Positions 32,330 to 41,124 of a stretch of 64,000 nt of DNA are shown in pieces. The stretch comes from Exiguobacterium sp018617385. GTDB lineage: Bacteria; Bacillota; Bacilli; Exiguobacteriales; Exiguobacteriaceae. Where the stretch lies: contig NZ_JACSKA010000001.1 of the NCBI RefSeq assembly GCF_018617385.1, positions 868,001 to 932,000 of the forward strand, read 5' to 3'. The notes beneath the pieces are model-generated. The model ran no database searches and was not told the DNA's origin. It was given only the letters and a program-made list of their open reading frames with translations. The position numbers and the translations under genes were made by a program. Each line of letters begins with the position of its first letter. Position 1 is the first letter of the stretch.

Positions 32330-34053
32330 AGACGTATCGCTCTAGATTTATGACGACTCTCATTTTTCTTGTGACCGGTGTCTTGTTGACGCTCGGGATT
32401 GTCCTTGGGCAACTCTTCAAAGACTTTTATCTGGATTCAGAACGAGACCGTCTAAAAGAAGATGCTCAATTGGCAGCCCTCTACCTCGAAGGAGGCGAAT
32501 TGGACGAGATTCGTGAGTATGTCGGTCAAATCGATGACGGGAGCAGTTTTGATATTCTCCTTCTCAATAGTCGGATGGAGGTAATCGCTGGCACGCCGTT
32601 TCGCGTCGGGTCCATCGATTATAAAATCGACCCGAGTATGGTCCCTGAGGAAGGGACGTTCGGTGAAGCGGATGAGGACGAGTTGATTCAATACACAAAA
32701 CCGATCGAACTTGCGACCGGTGGGACAGTCTATTTAACATTCATCCGTTACGTATCGGATTTAGAAGGGGTGTACAATCGCATCTGGTTGACGATTGCCC
32801 TCGCGCTCTTCTTCTCCTTCTTCATTATTTTGTTCGTGCTTCAACATTTGACGAATCAATTTATTCGACCAATCGATGAGGCGACGATCGTCTTGCGGGA
32901 ACTAGCAGACGGGAATTACAGGGCCCGTGTGTATGAACTCAGAAATGATGAGGAGACAGGTAGCCTAGCAGGGTCGATCAACGTACTTGCTCGGAATTTG
33001 GAGTCGATTTCTCTCGGGGAGTCTGTGCAACGGGCGAGACTCGAATCGTTAATCGAGTATATGGGGGCAGGTCTTCTGCTCGTCGATGAGCGTGGGATCG
33101 TCACGTTGGTCAACCGTTCTTACCGTGAGATGTTCCAATACGATGATTTATCGATCGGACAGTTTTATCACGGGATTCTACCGAGTCCCGAGGTAGAAAC
33201 ACTGATCGAAGACGTCTATCTGACGGAGGAGGTCCATCGCCGTCAATTATCGATTCGAACGGGTTTCAATCAAAAAACGTATATGGTATCCGCGGCACCG
33301 ATTTTCAGTGACACCGGGATGCTTCGCGGCACGACGTTGTTGTTCAACGATATTACAGAATTGAAGCGACTTGAGAAGATGCGGAAAGACTTCGTGGCGA
33401 ACGTCAGCCATGAGTTGAAGACACCGCTCACGTCCATTCGTGGGTTTAGTGAGACGCTTCTAGATGGGGCGAAAGAAGTCCCGGAACTTCGAGACCAGTT
33501 TTTAGACATCATCCAAAAAGAAGCGACGCGGATGCAGATGCTTGTTGAGGATCTCCTTGAATTGTCGAGATTGGAGCGGGATGACTTCCAAATGGAGTTG
33601 GTGTCCGTCGATTTGAATCAACTCGTCGATGAGGTCTGCCTCCTGCTCAGTCAAAAGGCGAGCAAGAAGTCGATTCAGCTAGAAGCGAAACACGAGGGGA
33701 CGGTCGTCTTGCAAGCGGACCTGAACCGAATGAAGCAAGTCATCATGAACTTGGTTGCCAACGCCATCAACTATTCACCAGAAGGGAGTCGTGTCGAAAT
33801 CGCCGTGGAAGCAAAGGCAGATTCCTATAAACTTCGCGTCAAGGACAACGGAATCGGGATTGCCGAAAAAGAAGTGAGTCGTATCTTTGAGCGCTTCTAT
33901 CGTGTCGATAAGGCAAGAAGTCGGAATTCGGGTGGAACTGGCCTCGGACTCGCCATCGTGAAACACATCATCGATTTGCATCATGCCACGATCGACGTAG
34001 AGAGTGAGGAAGGCAAAGGAACGACGTTTACCATTACATTCCCTCGGGTTTAA
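32326..34053 (+). CDS. phoR: Sensor histidine kinase PhoR
   Basis: Membrane sensor kinase for PhoP. The 575 residues show TM1 (about 8-28), an extracytoplasmic domain (about 30-145), TM2 (about 150-172), HAMP (about 173-225), a PAS domain (about 235-340), the HisKA domain with the phosphorylated His near residue 362 (NVSHELKTPLTSIRGF), and an HATPase domain with NLVANAINYSPEG, DNGIGIAEKEV and SGGTGLGLAIVKHI. It starts within the phoP stop (ATGA overlap), so translation is coupled. Confidence 0.93.
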   Translation: MKTYRSRFMTTLIFLVTGVLLTLGIVLGQLFKDFYLDSERDRLKEDAQLAALYLEGGELDEIREYVGQIDDGSSFDILLLNSRMEVIAGTPFRVGSIDYKIDPSMVPEEGTFGEADEDELIQYTKPIELATGGTVYLTFIRYVSDLEGVYNRIWLTIALALFFSFFIILFVLQHLTNQFIRPIDEATIVLRELADGNYRARVYELRNDEETGSLAGSINVLARNLESISLGESVQRARLESLIEYMGAGLLLVDERGIVTLVNRSYREMFQYDDLSIGQFYHGILPSPEVETLIEDVYLTEEVHRRQLSIRTGFNQKTYMVSAAPIFSDTGMLRGTTLLFNDITELKRLEKMRKDFVANVSHELKTPLTSIRGFSETLLDGAKEVPELRDQFLDIIQKEATRMQMLVEDLLELSRLERDDFQMELVSVDLNQLVDEVCLLLSQKASKKSIQLEAKHEGTVVLQADLNRMKQVIMNLVANAINYSPEGSRVEIAVEAKADSYKLRVKDNGIGIAEKEVSRIFERFYRVDKARSRNSGGTGLGLAIVKHIIDLHHATIDVESEEGKGTTFTITFPRV

Positions 34054-34170
34054 CAATGACTTTATCGTTCGTTCATATTTACTTTACAATACCTTGCTAT
34101 CCTATGAATGAGACCTCTTCATCATCTCGTGACTCGATCGGTGCTCATCTCCACACGGTCGAGAATTTGG

Positions 34171-34204
34171 CCCTTTTCTATTCGTAGAAAAGGGTCTTTT
34201 TTTT
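34171..34204 (+). terminator. Terminator of phoPR
   Basis: CCCTTTTCTA and TAGAAAAGGG form a stem with a TTCG loop, followed by a long T run. Another 90 bases up to polA hold nothing else I can name. Confidence 0.9.
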
Positions 34205-34260
34205 CGAACGCATGTACCCGTATGGTATGATGGTTGAAGAGAAGAATGGAGGTCGATTGA

Positions 34261-36855
34261 ATGAATAAATTACTAGTCCTAGATGGGAACTCCTTAACAT
34301 ATCGGGCGTTTTTTGCACTGCCTCCGATGTCGGATGCGTCAGGTCGGAATACGAATGCAGTGTATGGGTTTACGATGATGTTATTGAAACTAATGGAAGA
34401 TGAGCAACCGACTCATTTTGCCGTGGCGTTCGATGCGTCAAAGAAAACGTTCCGTCACGATACGTTCGCGGAATATAAAGGTGGACGTCAAAAGACACCG
34501 GGAGAATTACGAGAACAATTCCCGCTCGTGCGTGACGTTTGTCGGGCGTTTGGCATCTCTGTCTTAGAGCTCGATCAATACGAGGCGGATGATATCATCG
34601 GGACGCTCTCAAAAGATCCGACTTTTGATCAAGTGACGGTTGTGACGGGGGATAAGGATTTACTTCAATTGATCAATGAACGCGTGACCGTCTATTTGAC
34701 GAAACGAGGCATCACTGACGTCGAGAAAATGACCGAGACCGCGTTCAAGGAACGTTACGAGGGACTACAACCGATTCAGATGATTGACCTAAAAGGATTG
34801 ATGGGGGATAAATCCGACAACATTCCTGGGATTCCAGGGGTCGGGGAAAAGACGGCAATGAAGTTGATTGCCACATACGGTACCGTTGAGGCCCTTTATG
34901 AACATACGGATGAGTTGAAAGGGAAGCAAAAGGAAAAAGTAGTGGCGAATGAACAAGAGGCGAAAATGTCGAAACAGTTGGCGACCATTTACACGGATGT
35001 ACCGATTGATGTGACGATGGATGAACTTGTCTTTAAGCCATATGACGCTTCGGTCGTCAAAACGCTATTTATGGATTTACAGTTCAAGTCACTCATCGGC
35101 AAACTGGCGGATACCTCTTCAGAAGAACCGGTTGAAAAAGCGGAGCGACCAACAATCGCGTTGGTCGATCAAGATTTGTCACGTGCTGTGTTGATGCTTG
35201 AACAACTGCATGATGATTATTTTGAAGAAGACGTGATTGGAGTGGCAATCGCGTCGGAACGGGGTGTCACGATTGGAGATGTGACGCTTCTTGAGGACGA
35301 ACGGGTCAAGGAATGGATTGAAGACGGGACGAAGACGACGATTTGTCTCGATGCGAAACAGACAATCATTCAATTGAAACGTTATCAACTGGCACTGCGT
35401 GGGTATGAAGACTTGCTAGTCGCAGGGTATTTGCTCAACCTATCTGGTGGGACATCTCTCAGCTCGATTGCCGCACACTTTACGTATCCTCTTGAGGAAG
35501 ATGAAACGGTCTACGGAAAAGGTGCAAAAATCAAGGTCCCAGAAGAGAACGTCTTTCATGCACATCTCGCAGAAAAGGCGTACGCCATCTACACCTTGTT
35601 TGAACGTGTGGTTTCGGAGTTGAAAGAGAATGAACAGACAGAACTCTACGAAGCGCTTGAAAAACCACTCGTCTCCGTATTAGCCGAGATGGAGTGGGCC
35701 GGTATCCACGTAAATGTCGAAACCCTTCAACATATGGAAACGGACCTACGTGAACGTCTAAACGCACTCGAGGTCACGATTCATGAATTAGCCGGCGAAC
35801 CGTTCAACATCAACTCACCGAAACAGTTAGGGGTCGTCCTGTTTGAAAAACTGTCACTCCCTCCTGTGAAAAAGACAAAAACAGGTTACTCGACAGCAGC
35901 GGATGTTCTCGAGAAATTGGCGCCGCTTCATCCGATCATCGAGAAAATCATGCATTATCGTGAACTTGGCAAGCTTCAGTCCACGTATGTCGAAGGCTTG
36001 CAGAAAGTCGTGAAGGATGATGGCAAGATTCATACGCGTTATACACAGACGCTAACTCAAACGGGACGGCTTTCGTCGGTTAACCCGAACCTTCAAAATA
36101 TCCCGATTCGATTGGAAGAAGGGCGTCGTATCCGTAAAGCGTTCACCGCGAGTGAACCGGGATGGGTCCTTTATGCGGTCGATTACTCCCAAATCGAACT
36201 GCGCATCATGGCACATATGTCACAAGATGAAAAGATGATGGCAGCCTTCCTTCACGATGAGGATATTCATACGTCGACGGCGGCGAACGTGTTTAAAGTT
36301 TCCGCTGAAGAAGTCACGTCCCTCATGCGTCGTCAAGCGAAAGCCGTCAACTTTGGAATCATCTATGGCATCAGTGATTATGGACTCTCGCAAAACCTAG
36401 GGATTACACGAAAAGAAGCACAGACCTTTATCGATACGTACTTTGAACAGTTCCCTGGAGTGAAGACGTTCATGGATGCCGCGATTGAACGGGCACGTGA
36501 ACACGGGTTCGTCGAGACGATGTTGAAACGACGCCGGAACATCCCGGATATTCATTCTCGCAATTTTAACTTACGTGGGTTTGCTGAACGTACCGCAATC
36601 AACACACCAATTCAAGGAACGGCAGCGGACATTATTAAAAAAGCGATGATTGATGTCGATCATGCGTTAAACGCGTCAAAACTTCAATCCAAGTTGTTGT
36701 TACAAGTACACGATGAATTGATATTCGAAGGTCCGGCCGAAGAGATGGAAGCATTAGAAAAACTCGTGACCGATGCGATGGAACAAACGGTCACACTTGA
36801 TGTGCCGTTACGTGCGGACGGAGCGGTTGGCACGACGTGGTTTGATACGAAATAA
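34261..36855 (+). CDS. polA: DNA polymerase I
   Basis: Repair and Okazaki-fragment polymerase. The 864 residues form an N-terminal 5'-3' exonuclease (1-290, AFDASKKTFRHDTF, GLMGDKSDNIPGIPGVGEKTA), a degenerate 3'-5' exonuclease domain (about 300-460, no DxE motif, as in Bacillus/Geobacillus Pol I) and the polymerase: motif A DYSQIELRIMAH, motif B RRQAKAVNFGIIYGIS, motif C VHDELIFE. ATGGAGGTCGATTGA precedes the ATG. It begins a polA-mutM-coaE run. Confidence 0.97.
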   Translation: MNKLLVLDGNSLTYRAFFALPPMSDASGRNTNAVYGFTMMLLKLMEDEQPTHFAVAFDASKKTFRHDTFAEYKGGRQKTPGELREQFPLVRDVCRAFGISVLELDQYEADDIIGTLSKDPTFDQVTVVTGDKDLLQLINERVTVYLTKRGITDVEKMTETAFKERYEGLQPIQMIDLKGLMGDKSDNIPGIPGVGEKTAMKLIATYGTVEALYEHTDELKGKQKEKVVANEQEAKMSKQLATIYTDVPIDVTMDELVFKPYDASVVKTLFMDLQFKSLIGKLADTSSEEPVEKAERPTIALVDQDLSRAVLMLEQLHDDYFEEDVIGVAIASERGVTIGDVTLLEDERVKEWIEDGTKTTICLDAKQTIIQLKRYQLALRGYEDLLVAGYLLNLSGGTSLSSIAAHFTYPLEEDETVYGKGAKIKVPEENVFHAHLAEKAYAIYTLFERVVSELKENEQTELYEALEKPLVSVLAEMEWAGIHVNVETLQHMETDLRERLNALEVTIHELAGEPFNINSPKQLGVVLFEKLSLPPVKKTKTGYSTAADVLEKLAPLHPIIEKIMHYRELGKLQSTYVEGLQKVVKDDGKIHTRYTQTLTQTGRLSSVNPNLQNIPIRLEEGRRIRKAFTASEPGWVLYAVDYSQIELRIMAHMSQDEKMMAAFLHDEDIHTSTAANVFKVSAEEVTSLMRRQAKAVNFGIIYGISDYGLSQNLGITRKEAQTFIDTYFEQFPGVKTFMDAAIERAREHGFVETMLKRRRNIPDIHSRNFNLRGFAERTAINTPIQGTAADIIKKAMIDVDHALNASKLQSKLLLQVHDELIFEGPAEEMEALEKLVTDAMEQTVTLDVPLRADGAVGTTWFDTK

Positions 36856-36876
36856 ACGGATAGAAAGGAAATCAGT

Positions 36877-37704
36877 ATGCCAGAATTACCAGAAGTCGAA
36901 ACGGTCTGTCGCAGGTTACGACCTGCCGTTTCAGGAAAAACGATTCAGTCTGTCGATGTCCTCGACCCTAAAATCATCCGAGGGCTCGACCCCGAAGAAT
37001 GGGTTCATCATTTAATCGGAGAAACGATTACGGATGTGGAACGTCGGGGGAAATTCATCTTATTCAAATTGACGAACGGGTATCTCGTCTCCCATCTTCG
37101 CATGGAAGGGAAGTTTTTCCCTTATGAGACCGCTACAGAACCCGTGAAACACACACATGTCGTGATTACGTTTACGGACCAATCGACTCTACACTATAAT
37201 GATGTCCGTAAATTCGGTACGATGGAGTTACGGACGAATGAAACGATTCATACCACGCCACCGCTCTCACTACTTGCGTATGAGCCGTTTGACGAGCGTG
37301 TGACAACCGAGGCGTTACACCGACGTTTAGAGCGCATGAAGACACGCGCAATCAAGACGGCACTCCTCGACCAGTCCATCTTTGTCGGATTAGGTAACAT
37401 CTATGTAGATGAGACGCTGTTTCGTGCGGGCGTCCATCCGACTCGACCGGCCGCAAGTTTATCACGTGAAGAAGTCGACCGTGTGCGGACTGAAGCCGTT
37501 GCCGTCTTGAATGAGGCCATTGAGCGTGGAGGTAGTACGATTCGAAGTTATGCCAATCCAGATGGCGCCTCAGGAACGTTTCAAGAGAGGCTCTACGTGT
37601 ATGGACAGACCGGAGAACCGTGCCGCCGATGCGGTCATGAAATTGAAAAGATGAAACTGGGCGGGCGAGGCACGCATTATTGTCCGCACTGTCAACAACG
37701 TTAA
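36877..37704 (+). CDS. mutM: Formamidopyrimidine-DNA glycosylase
   Basis: Removes 8-oxoguanine and other oxidised purines, with AP-lyase activity. The 275 residues begin with the catalytic MPELPEVETVCRRL (Pro2, Glu3), have the HLRMEGKF Lys motif (Lys near residue 60), the H2TH region (GLGNIYVDETLFRAGVHPTR) and the C-terminal zinc finger CRRCGHEIEKMKLGGRGTHYCPHC cut here as CRRCGHE...YCPHC. 21 bases after polA, so co-transcribed. Confidence 0.97.
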   Translation: MPELPEVETVCRRLRPAVSGKTIQSVDVLDPKIIRGLDPEEWVHHLIGETITDVERRGKFILFKLTNGYLVSHLRMEGKFFPYETATEPVKHTHVVITFTDQSTLHYNDVRKFGTMELRTNETIHTTPPLSLLAYEPFDERVTTEALHRRLERMKTRAIKTALLDQSIFVGLGNIYVDETLFRAGVHPTRPAASLSREEVDRVRTEAVAVLNEAIERGGSTIRSYANPDGASGTFQERLYVYGQTGEPCRRCGHEIEKMKLGGRGTHYCPHCQQR

Positions 37705-37717
37705 GGGGTGGGCGTGT

Positions 37718-38323
37718 ATGTTGAAGATTGGATTGACTGGTGGGATCGCAACCGGAAAGTCTACCGTATCGCGACTGTTTCGAGAGCGAGGCATTCCGAT
37801 TATCGATGCCGATTTGATTGCAAGGACGGTCGTTGAACCAGGAGGAAAGGCGATTGAAGGGGTGAGGGCCGCATTTCCAAAATGTTTTGTGGGCGACGTG
37901 CTGAACCGTCCTGCCCTCGGTCGGGAAATCTTCCATGATGAAGCGAAGCGTCAGCAATTGAATCAATTGATGCATCCAGCGATTCGAGAAGAAATGAACG
38001 AGCAGATGCGAACGTATGAGGCATCGGGGGAACCGGTCGTCATTTTTGATATTCCGTTACTGTTTGAAGGGACGATGCTCGATTTAGTCGATTATTCTGT
38101 GGTCGTCTACTGCCGTGAGGAGATTCAACTGATGCGTCTCATGGAACGGAATGGATTGACGAAAGAAGAGGCGCTCGCCCGTATTCGTTCACAGATTCCA
38201 ATCGAAGATAAAAAACATCAGGCTGATTTCCTCATAAACAATAATGGGGCATTGGGGGACCTTCCTCCGCAAATCAATCGTCTGGTTGAGCAGTTTCAAA
38301 CGATACAAAAAGAAGGCGACTGA
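37718..38323 (+). CDS. coaE: Dephospho-CoA kinase
   Basis: Last step of coenzyme A synthesis. The 201 residues have the P-loop GLTGGIATGKST (residues 5-16), the DADLIAR motif and the substrate segment IFDIPLLFEG. 13 bases after mutM; the ytaF gene that lies between mutM and coaE in B. subtilis is absent. Confidence 0.96.
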   Translation: MLKIGLTGGIATGKSTVSRLFRERGIPIIDADLIARTVVEPGGKAIEGVRAAFPKCFVGDVLNRPALGREIFHDEAKRQQLNQLMHPAIREEMNEQMRTYEASGEPVVIFDIPLLFEGTMLDLVDYSVVVYCREEIQLMRLMERNGLTKEEALARIRSQIPIEDKKHQADFLINNNGALGDLPPQINRLVEQFQTIQKEGD

Positions 38324-38339
38324 TAATCGCCTTCTTTTT
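38310..38339. terminator. Terminator between coaE and the convergent M50-like gene
   Basis: AAGAAGGCGA pairs with TCGCCTTCTT; it covers the coaE stop codon and ends against the stop codon of the minus-strand gene. Confidence 0.85.
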
Positions 38340-38823
38340 AGTTTAATGGATCGGATTCTGGAGACCCTTTTTTCCATGTATCATAAATCGCACGCCCATC
38401 GCTCGGATGCCCGTTCGAATAATAGATAGGATAGAGTGAAAAGAAGATATAGTAGAACGAGAAGTAGGCGAACTGATACGTATAGAGTGTCGGTTCAATA
38501 TCTCGTCGAAGGATGAACGCGTTGACGATCAAGATACTCGCTAAATTGAAAATGGCTCCACCGCCATAGACTAGCGTACGAGTGACCTTGTTGCTCCATC
38601 TTAAATCCGTGAACTGGCACCATGCATCGTAAAAATAGACACGGTTTACTTGTAAACGACCTACTTTAAACAGTTTCTTCCCGGTACCGATTTGCATGTC
38701 GAGTGAGCCGCCGAACAACTTTGCGAAGAAGAAGTGACCAAGCTCATGTATTAACGTCACAATCGGTAAAATGATAAAGAACGAAATAAAGAATTTATCG
38801 ATATCTCCCCAATCAAACATCAT
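38338..38823 (-). CDS. M50-like (site-2 protease type) membrane zinc metalloprotease
   Basis: A 161-residue membrane protein. The zinc motif HELGH lies in TLIHELGHFFFAKLFGG (about residues 24-28) in the first hydrophobic segment; two more hydrophobic segments follow (TLVYGGGAIFNLASILIVNAFIL and FAYFSFYYIFFSLYPIYY, quoted in part), and NGHPSDGR near the C-terminus is a plausible third-ligand NPDG-type motif. Small M50-like proteins of this kind are not assigned a substrate. AAAGGAGGCGTC precedes the ATG. It sits alone between coaE and gapB, where B. subtilis has no such gene. Confidence 0.78.
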   Translation of the reverse strand: MMFDWGDIDKFFISFFIILPIVTLIHELGHFFFAKLFGGSLDMQIGTGKKLFKVGRLQVNRVYFYDAWCQFTDLRWSNKVTRTLVYGGGAIFNLASILIVNAFILRRDIEPTLYTYQFAYFSFYYIFFSLYPIYYSNGHPSDGRAIYDTWKKGSPESDPLN

Positions 38824-38916
38824 GACGCCTCCTTTCTCTTGTCTGTTACGACAAGAAATTTCCCTCATTTTCAAAAAATAAACAAAGAAAAACGAAAAAA
38901 ATGTGACGATTCATAG

Positions 38917-38945
38917 TGAAAACGCTTACAGCTATCCGTTATAAT
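38917..38945 (+). promoter_or_regulatory. gapB promoter overlapped by a perfect cre site
   Basis: -10 TATAAT at 38940-38945. The -35 region (38917-38922) coincides with TGAAAACGCTTACA (38917-38930), which matches the CcpA consensus TGWAARCGYTWNCW at all 14 positions. A cre over the -35 implies repression in glucose. Confidence 0.8.
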
Positions 38946-38977
38946 GAAACCGTAATGTAGAAAAAGGGGGATCTATC

Positions 38978-40009
38978 ATGGGGACAAAAGTGGCAATTAA
39001 CGGATTTGGTCGAATCGGAAGAATGGTATTTCGAAAATTGATGCTCGAAGGACGTCATGAAGTAGTGGCGATTAACGCAAGTTATCCGGCGGAAACACTT
39101 GCGCATCTCATTAAACATGACTCGATTCATGGTCCATTCGGATTGACAGTACGTGCGCATGGGGATGCGCTCGAAGTCGATGGGAAACGGATTGAACTCA
39201 TTTCGGAACGTGATCCATCACGCTTGCCTTGGTCAGACCTTGAAATCGACATCGTCGTCGAAGCGACCGGGAAGTTTAACTCTGATAGCGGGGCGCGACT
39301 TCATCTCGAGGCAGGGGCGAAAAAAGTGATTTTGACCGCACCGGGTAAAGGGGATTTACGAACGATCGTGATGGGGGTCAATGATCGTGACTATCGCCCG
39401 GAGGAAGATCATATCATCTCAAACGCATCGTGTACGACGAACTGTCTCGGACCTGTCGTGAAGGTCTTACATTCGACGTTCGGTATTGAAACGGGACTGA
39501 TTACGACCGTTCACGCCTATACGAACGATCAGAACAATATTGATAACCCGCATAAAGATTTGCGTCGCGCGCGCGCGTGTGGCAGTTCCATCATCCCGAC
39601 ATCGACGGGAGCGGCTAAGGCGATTGGTCTGGTGATGCCGGAACTACAAGGAAAGTTGAACGGAATGGCACTCCGTGTGCCGACTCCGAACGTATCACTT
39701 GTCGATTTGGTCGTCGAACTCCACCGAGATGTCACGGTCGATGAAGTCAATGAAGCGTTTGAACGGGCAGCGTTTGGAGAAATGACGGGTATTTTAGGCG
39801 TTTCTCACGAACCGCTCGTCTCTATCGATTTTAACGGGGATGATCGCTCGTCGATTATCGACATGGATTCGACGATGGTGCTTGGCGGAAATCATGTCAA
39901 AGTACTCGCGTGGTATGATAATGAATGGGGCTACTCATGCCGTGTCGTGGACTTGTTGGACATGGTGGCCAGCTATCTTCAAATCGGTCAGCAAGAAACA
40001 CACGCCTAA
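38978..40009 (+). CDS. gapB: Glyceraldehyde-3-phosphate dehydrogenase, GapB type
   Basis: A 343-residue enzyme with KVAINGFGRIGRMVFRK, the catalytic Cys in SNASCTTNCLGPVVKVL, His in ITTVHAYTNDQNN, and WYDNEWGYSCRVVDLL. In B. subtilis GapB is the NADP-using gluconeogenic enzyme, next to speD, and this gene is also followed by speD. The residue after the first beta strand (AINASYP rather than the NDLTD type that binds NAD) fits NADP use. The cre over the promoter supports a gluconeogenic role. Confidence 0.93.
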   Translation: MGTKVAINGFGRIGRMVFRKLMLEGRHEVVAINASYPAETLAHLIKHDSIHGPFGLTVRAHGDALEVDGKRIELISERDPSRLPWSDLEIDIVVEATGKFNSDSGARLHLEAGAKKVILTAPGKGDLRTIVMGVNDRDYRPEEDHIISNASCTTNCLGPVVKVLHSTFGIETGLITTVHAYTNDQNNIDNPHKDLRRARACGSSIIPTSTGAAKAIGLVMPELQGKLNGMALRVPTPNVSLVDLVVELHRDVTVDEVNEAFERAAFGEMTGILGVSHEPLVSIDFNGDDRSSIIDMDSTMVLGGNHVKVLAWYDNEWGYSCRVVDLLDMVASYLQIGQQETHA

Positions 40010-40038
40010 AAAATATTACGTTCAAGAAAATATTTTTT
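40008..40038 (+). terminator. AT-only hairpin after gapB
   Basis: AAAAAATATT and AATATTTTTT can pair around an 11-base loop and end in a T run. Because the stem is only A-T it is probably weak. Confidence 0.5.
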
Positions 40039-40058
40039 GAATTTTTTTATCAAATGTC

Positions 40059-40087
40059 TTGTAACGACGTCCCAAACACGTTACACT
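40059..40087 (+). promoter_or_regulatory. Probable speD promoter
   Basis: -35 TTGTAA (40059-40064), 17-base spacer, -10 TACACT (40082-40087). Start near 40094 would put the whole structured leader in the transcript. Confidence 0.55.
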
Positions 40088-40101
40088 CAATTTCGTGAAC
40101 T

Positions 40102-40220
40102 TCAATTGGTCTGACAAACGCAACTTAAAGGGTTAGGACCTCTTAGGACTAACTTGCCCCCGTGGTTGTGGGCGATTCAGGCACAAAGTGAGTGATCATC
40201 AACTACTTTGAGACCATTGA
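40102..40220 (+). ncRNA. Structured speD leader, candidate riboswitch of unassigned class
   Basis: A closing helix P1 (TCAA-T-TGGTCT at 40102-40112 with AGACCATTGA at 40211-40220, one bulge) encloses three hairpins: P2 GTTAG/CTAAC with inner CCT/AGG (40132-40153), P3 TTGCCC/GGGCGA (40154-40175) and P4 CAAAGT-G-AGT / ACT-ACTTTG with an 8-base loop (40184-40210). P2-P3 and P4-P1 abut with no unpaired base. GTTG in the P3 loop (40165-40168) can pair with CAAC (40121-40124). P1 ends just before GTAAAGGGGG, the speD ribosome-binding site, so translation control is likely. It matches no aptamer core I know. Confidence 0.6.
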
Positions 40221-40241
40221 TGTAAAGGGGGATCCACTAAT

Positions 40242-40628
40242 ATGGATACTATGGGACGTCACATTATTACAGAACTTTGGGAGTGCAATCCCGACAAATT
40301 GAATGATATCGACTACATCGAGCGTTTGTTCGTCGATGCTGCTCTTCGTTCGGGCGCTGAAGTCCGCGAAGTTGCATTCCACAAATTTGCGCCACACGGT
40401 GTAAGTGGAGTCGTCATCATTTCAGAATCACACTTAACGATTCACAGTTTCCCAGAACATGGCTATGCGTCAGTTGACGTGTTTACATGTGGAGATCGAA
40501 TCGATCCGGCTACAGCATCGCAGTATATTGCTGAAGGATTGGATGCAAAAGTACGTGAAGATGTGAAACTTGAGCGTGGAATGGGACCGATTCGTGTTCC
40601 GGAAGCGCAAGTGGCAATCAGCAAATAA
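40242..40628 (+). CDS. speD: S-adenosylmethionine decarboxylase proenzyme
   Basis: Makes decarboxylated SAM, the aminopropyl donor for spermidine. The 128-residue protein is the bacterial class 1B type; self-cleavage between Glu and Ser in [16 protein letters not shown] (Ser near residue 66) yields the pyruvoyl cofactor, and Cys in FTCGD is the conserved catalytic residue. AAAGGGGGATCCACTAAT precedes the ATG. gapB-speD-nrdR order is as in B. subtilis. Confidence 0.97.
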
Positions 40629-40646
40629 ATCAGATTGACCTTTTGA

Positions 40647-40674
40647 GGCTGGCCGTTTAACGGTCAGCCCTTTT
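40647..40674 (+). terminator. Terminator of speD
   Basis: GGCTGGCCG pairs with CGGTCAGCC (one G-U) over a 5-base loop, followed by TTTT. Confidence 0.8.
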
Positions 40675-40740
40675 AATTGTTTTGTTGTCGCCTTAATTTT
40701 GATATGCTTAACGTATATAACTCAGGCGTTGAGGTGGAAT

Positions 40741-41112
40741 ATGGGACTGTTAGATAAGTTACAAACACATATTGAAACGAAAGACACACATAAAAATGAA
40801 ATGCTTCAAACACGTTATTATGCGGCATCAACACATGCGATGTTGCAATGGTTAGAAGGAAAGATTCAGGAGAATGGACAGACGGTTCGTCGAATCGACT
40901 CAAATCGAGGGGAACTTTCATTTGTAGGGGAAGGTTGGGACGGGCTCATCACGATTGTTCAAGTGGATGGCGGCCGGACGGCAGTCGATTTCACATTAAA
41001 CCGTGAGCAGCGACTCGGTGCAGACCTCTCACAAATTGTATCGCACTACTACGAGGCACTCACGCAACAATTCCCGCTACGTGCTATTGGAAATAAAACA
41101 GTCGAACGATAA
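40741..41112 (+). CDS. Hypothetical protein upstream of nrdR (123 residues)
   Basis: I do not recognise a family. The protein is soluble, starts MGLLDKLQTHIETKDTHKNE and has a predicted mixed alpha/beta fold (LSFVGEGWDGLITIVQVDGG, TAVDFTLNREQRLGADLS, then a helical HYYEALTQQFPL). No cysteines, no signal peptide. GTTGAGGTGGAAT precedes the ATG. It ends 12 bases before nrdR, whose ribosome-binding site overlaps its stop, so both are probably in one transcript. The start at 40741 is chosen by the ribosome-binding site. Confidence 0.7.
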   Translation: MGLLDKLQTHIETKDTHKNEMLQTRYYAASTHAMLQWLEGKIQENGQTVRRIDSNRGELSFVGEGWDGLITIVQVDGGRTAVDFTLNREQRLGADLSQIVSHYYEALTQQFPLRAIGNKTVER

Positions 41113-41124
41113 GGAGGTTTGAGC

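Noticed and set aside
40104..40115. AATTGGTCTGAC, an exact 12-base match to the FadR-type operator region before the GntR gene.
   Set aside because: Only one half of the dyad is present (it continues AAAC rather than CAC), and these bases are better explained as the 5' strand of helix P1 in the speD leader.
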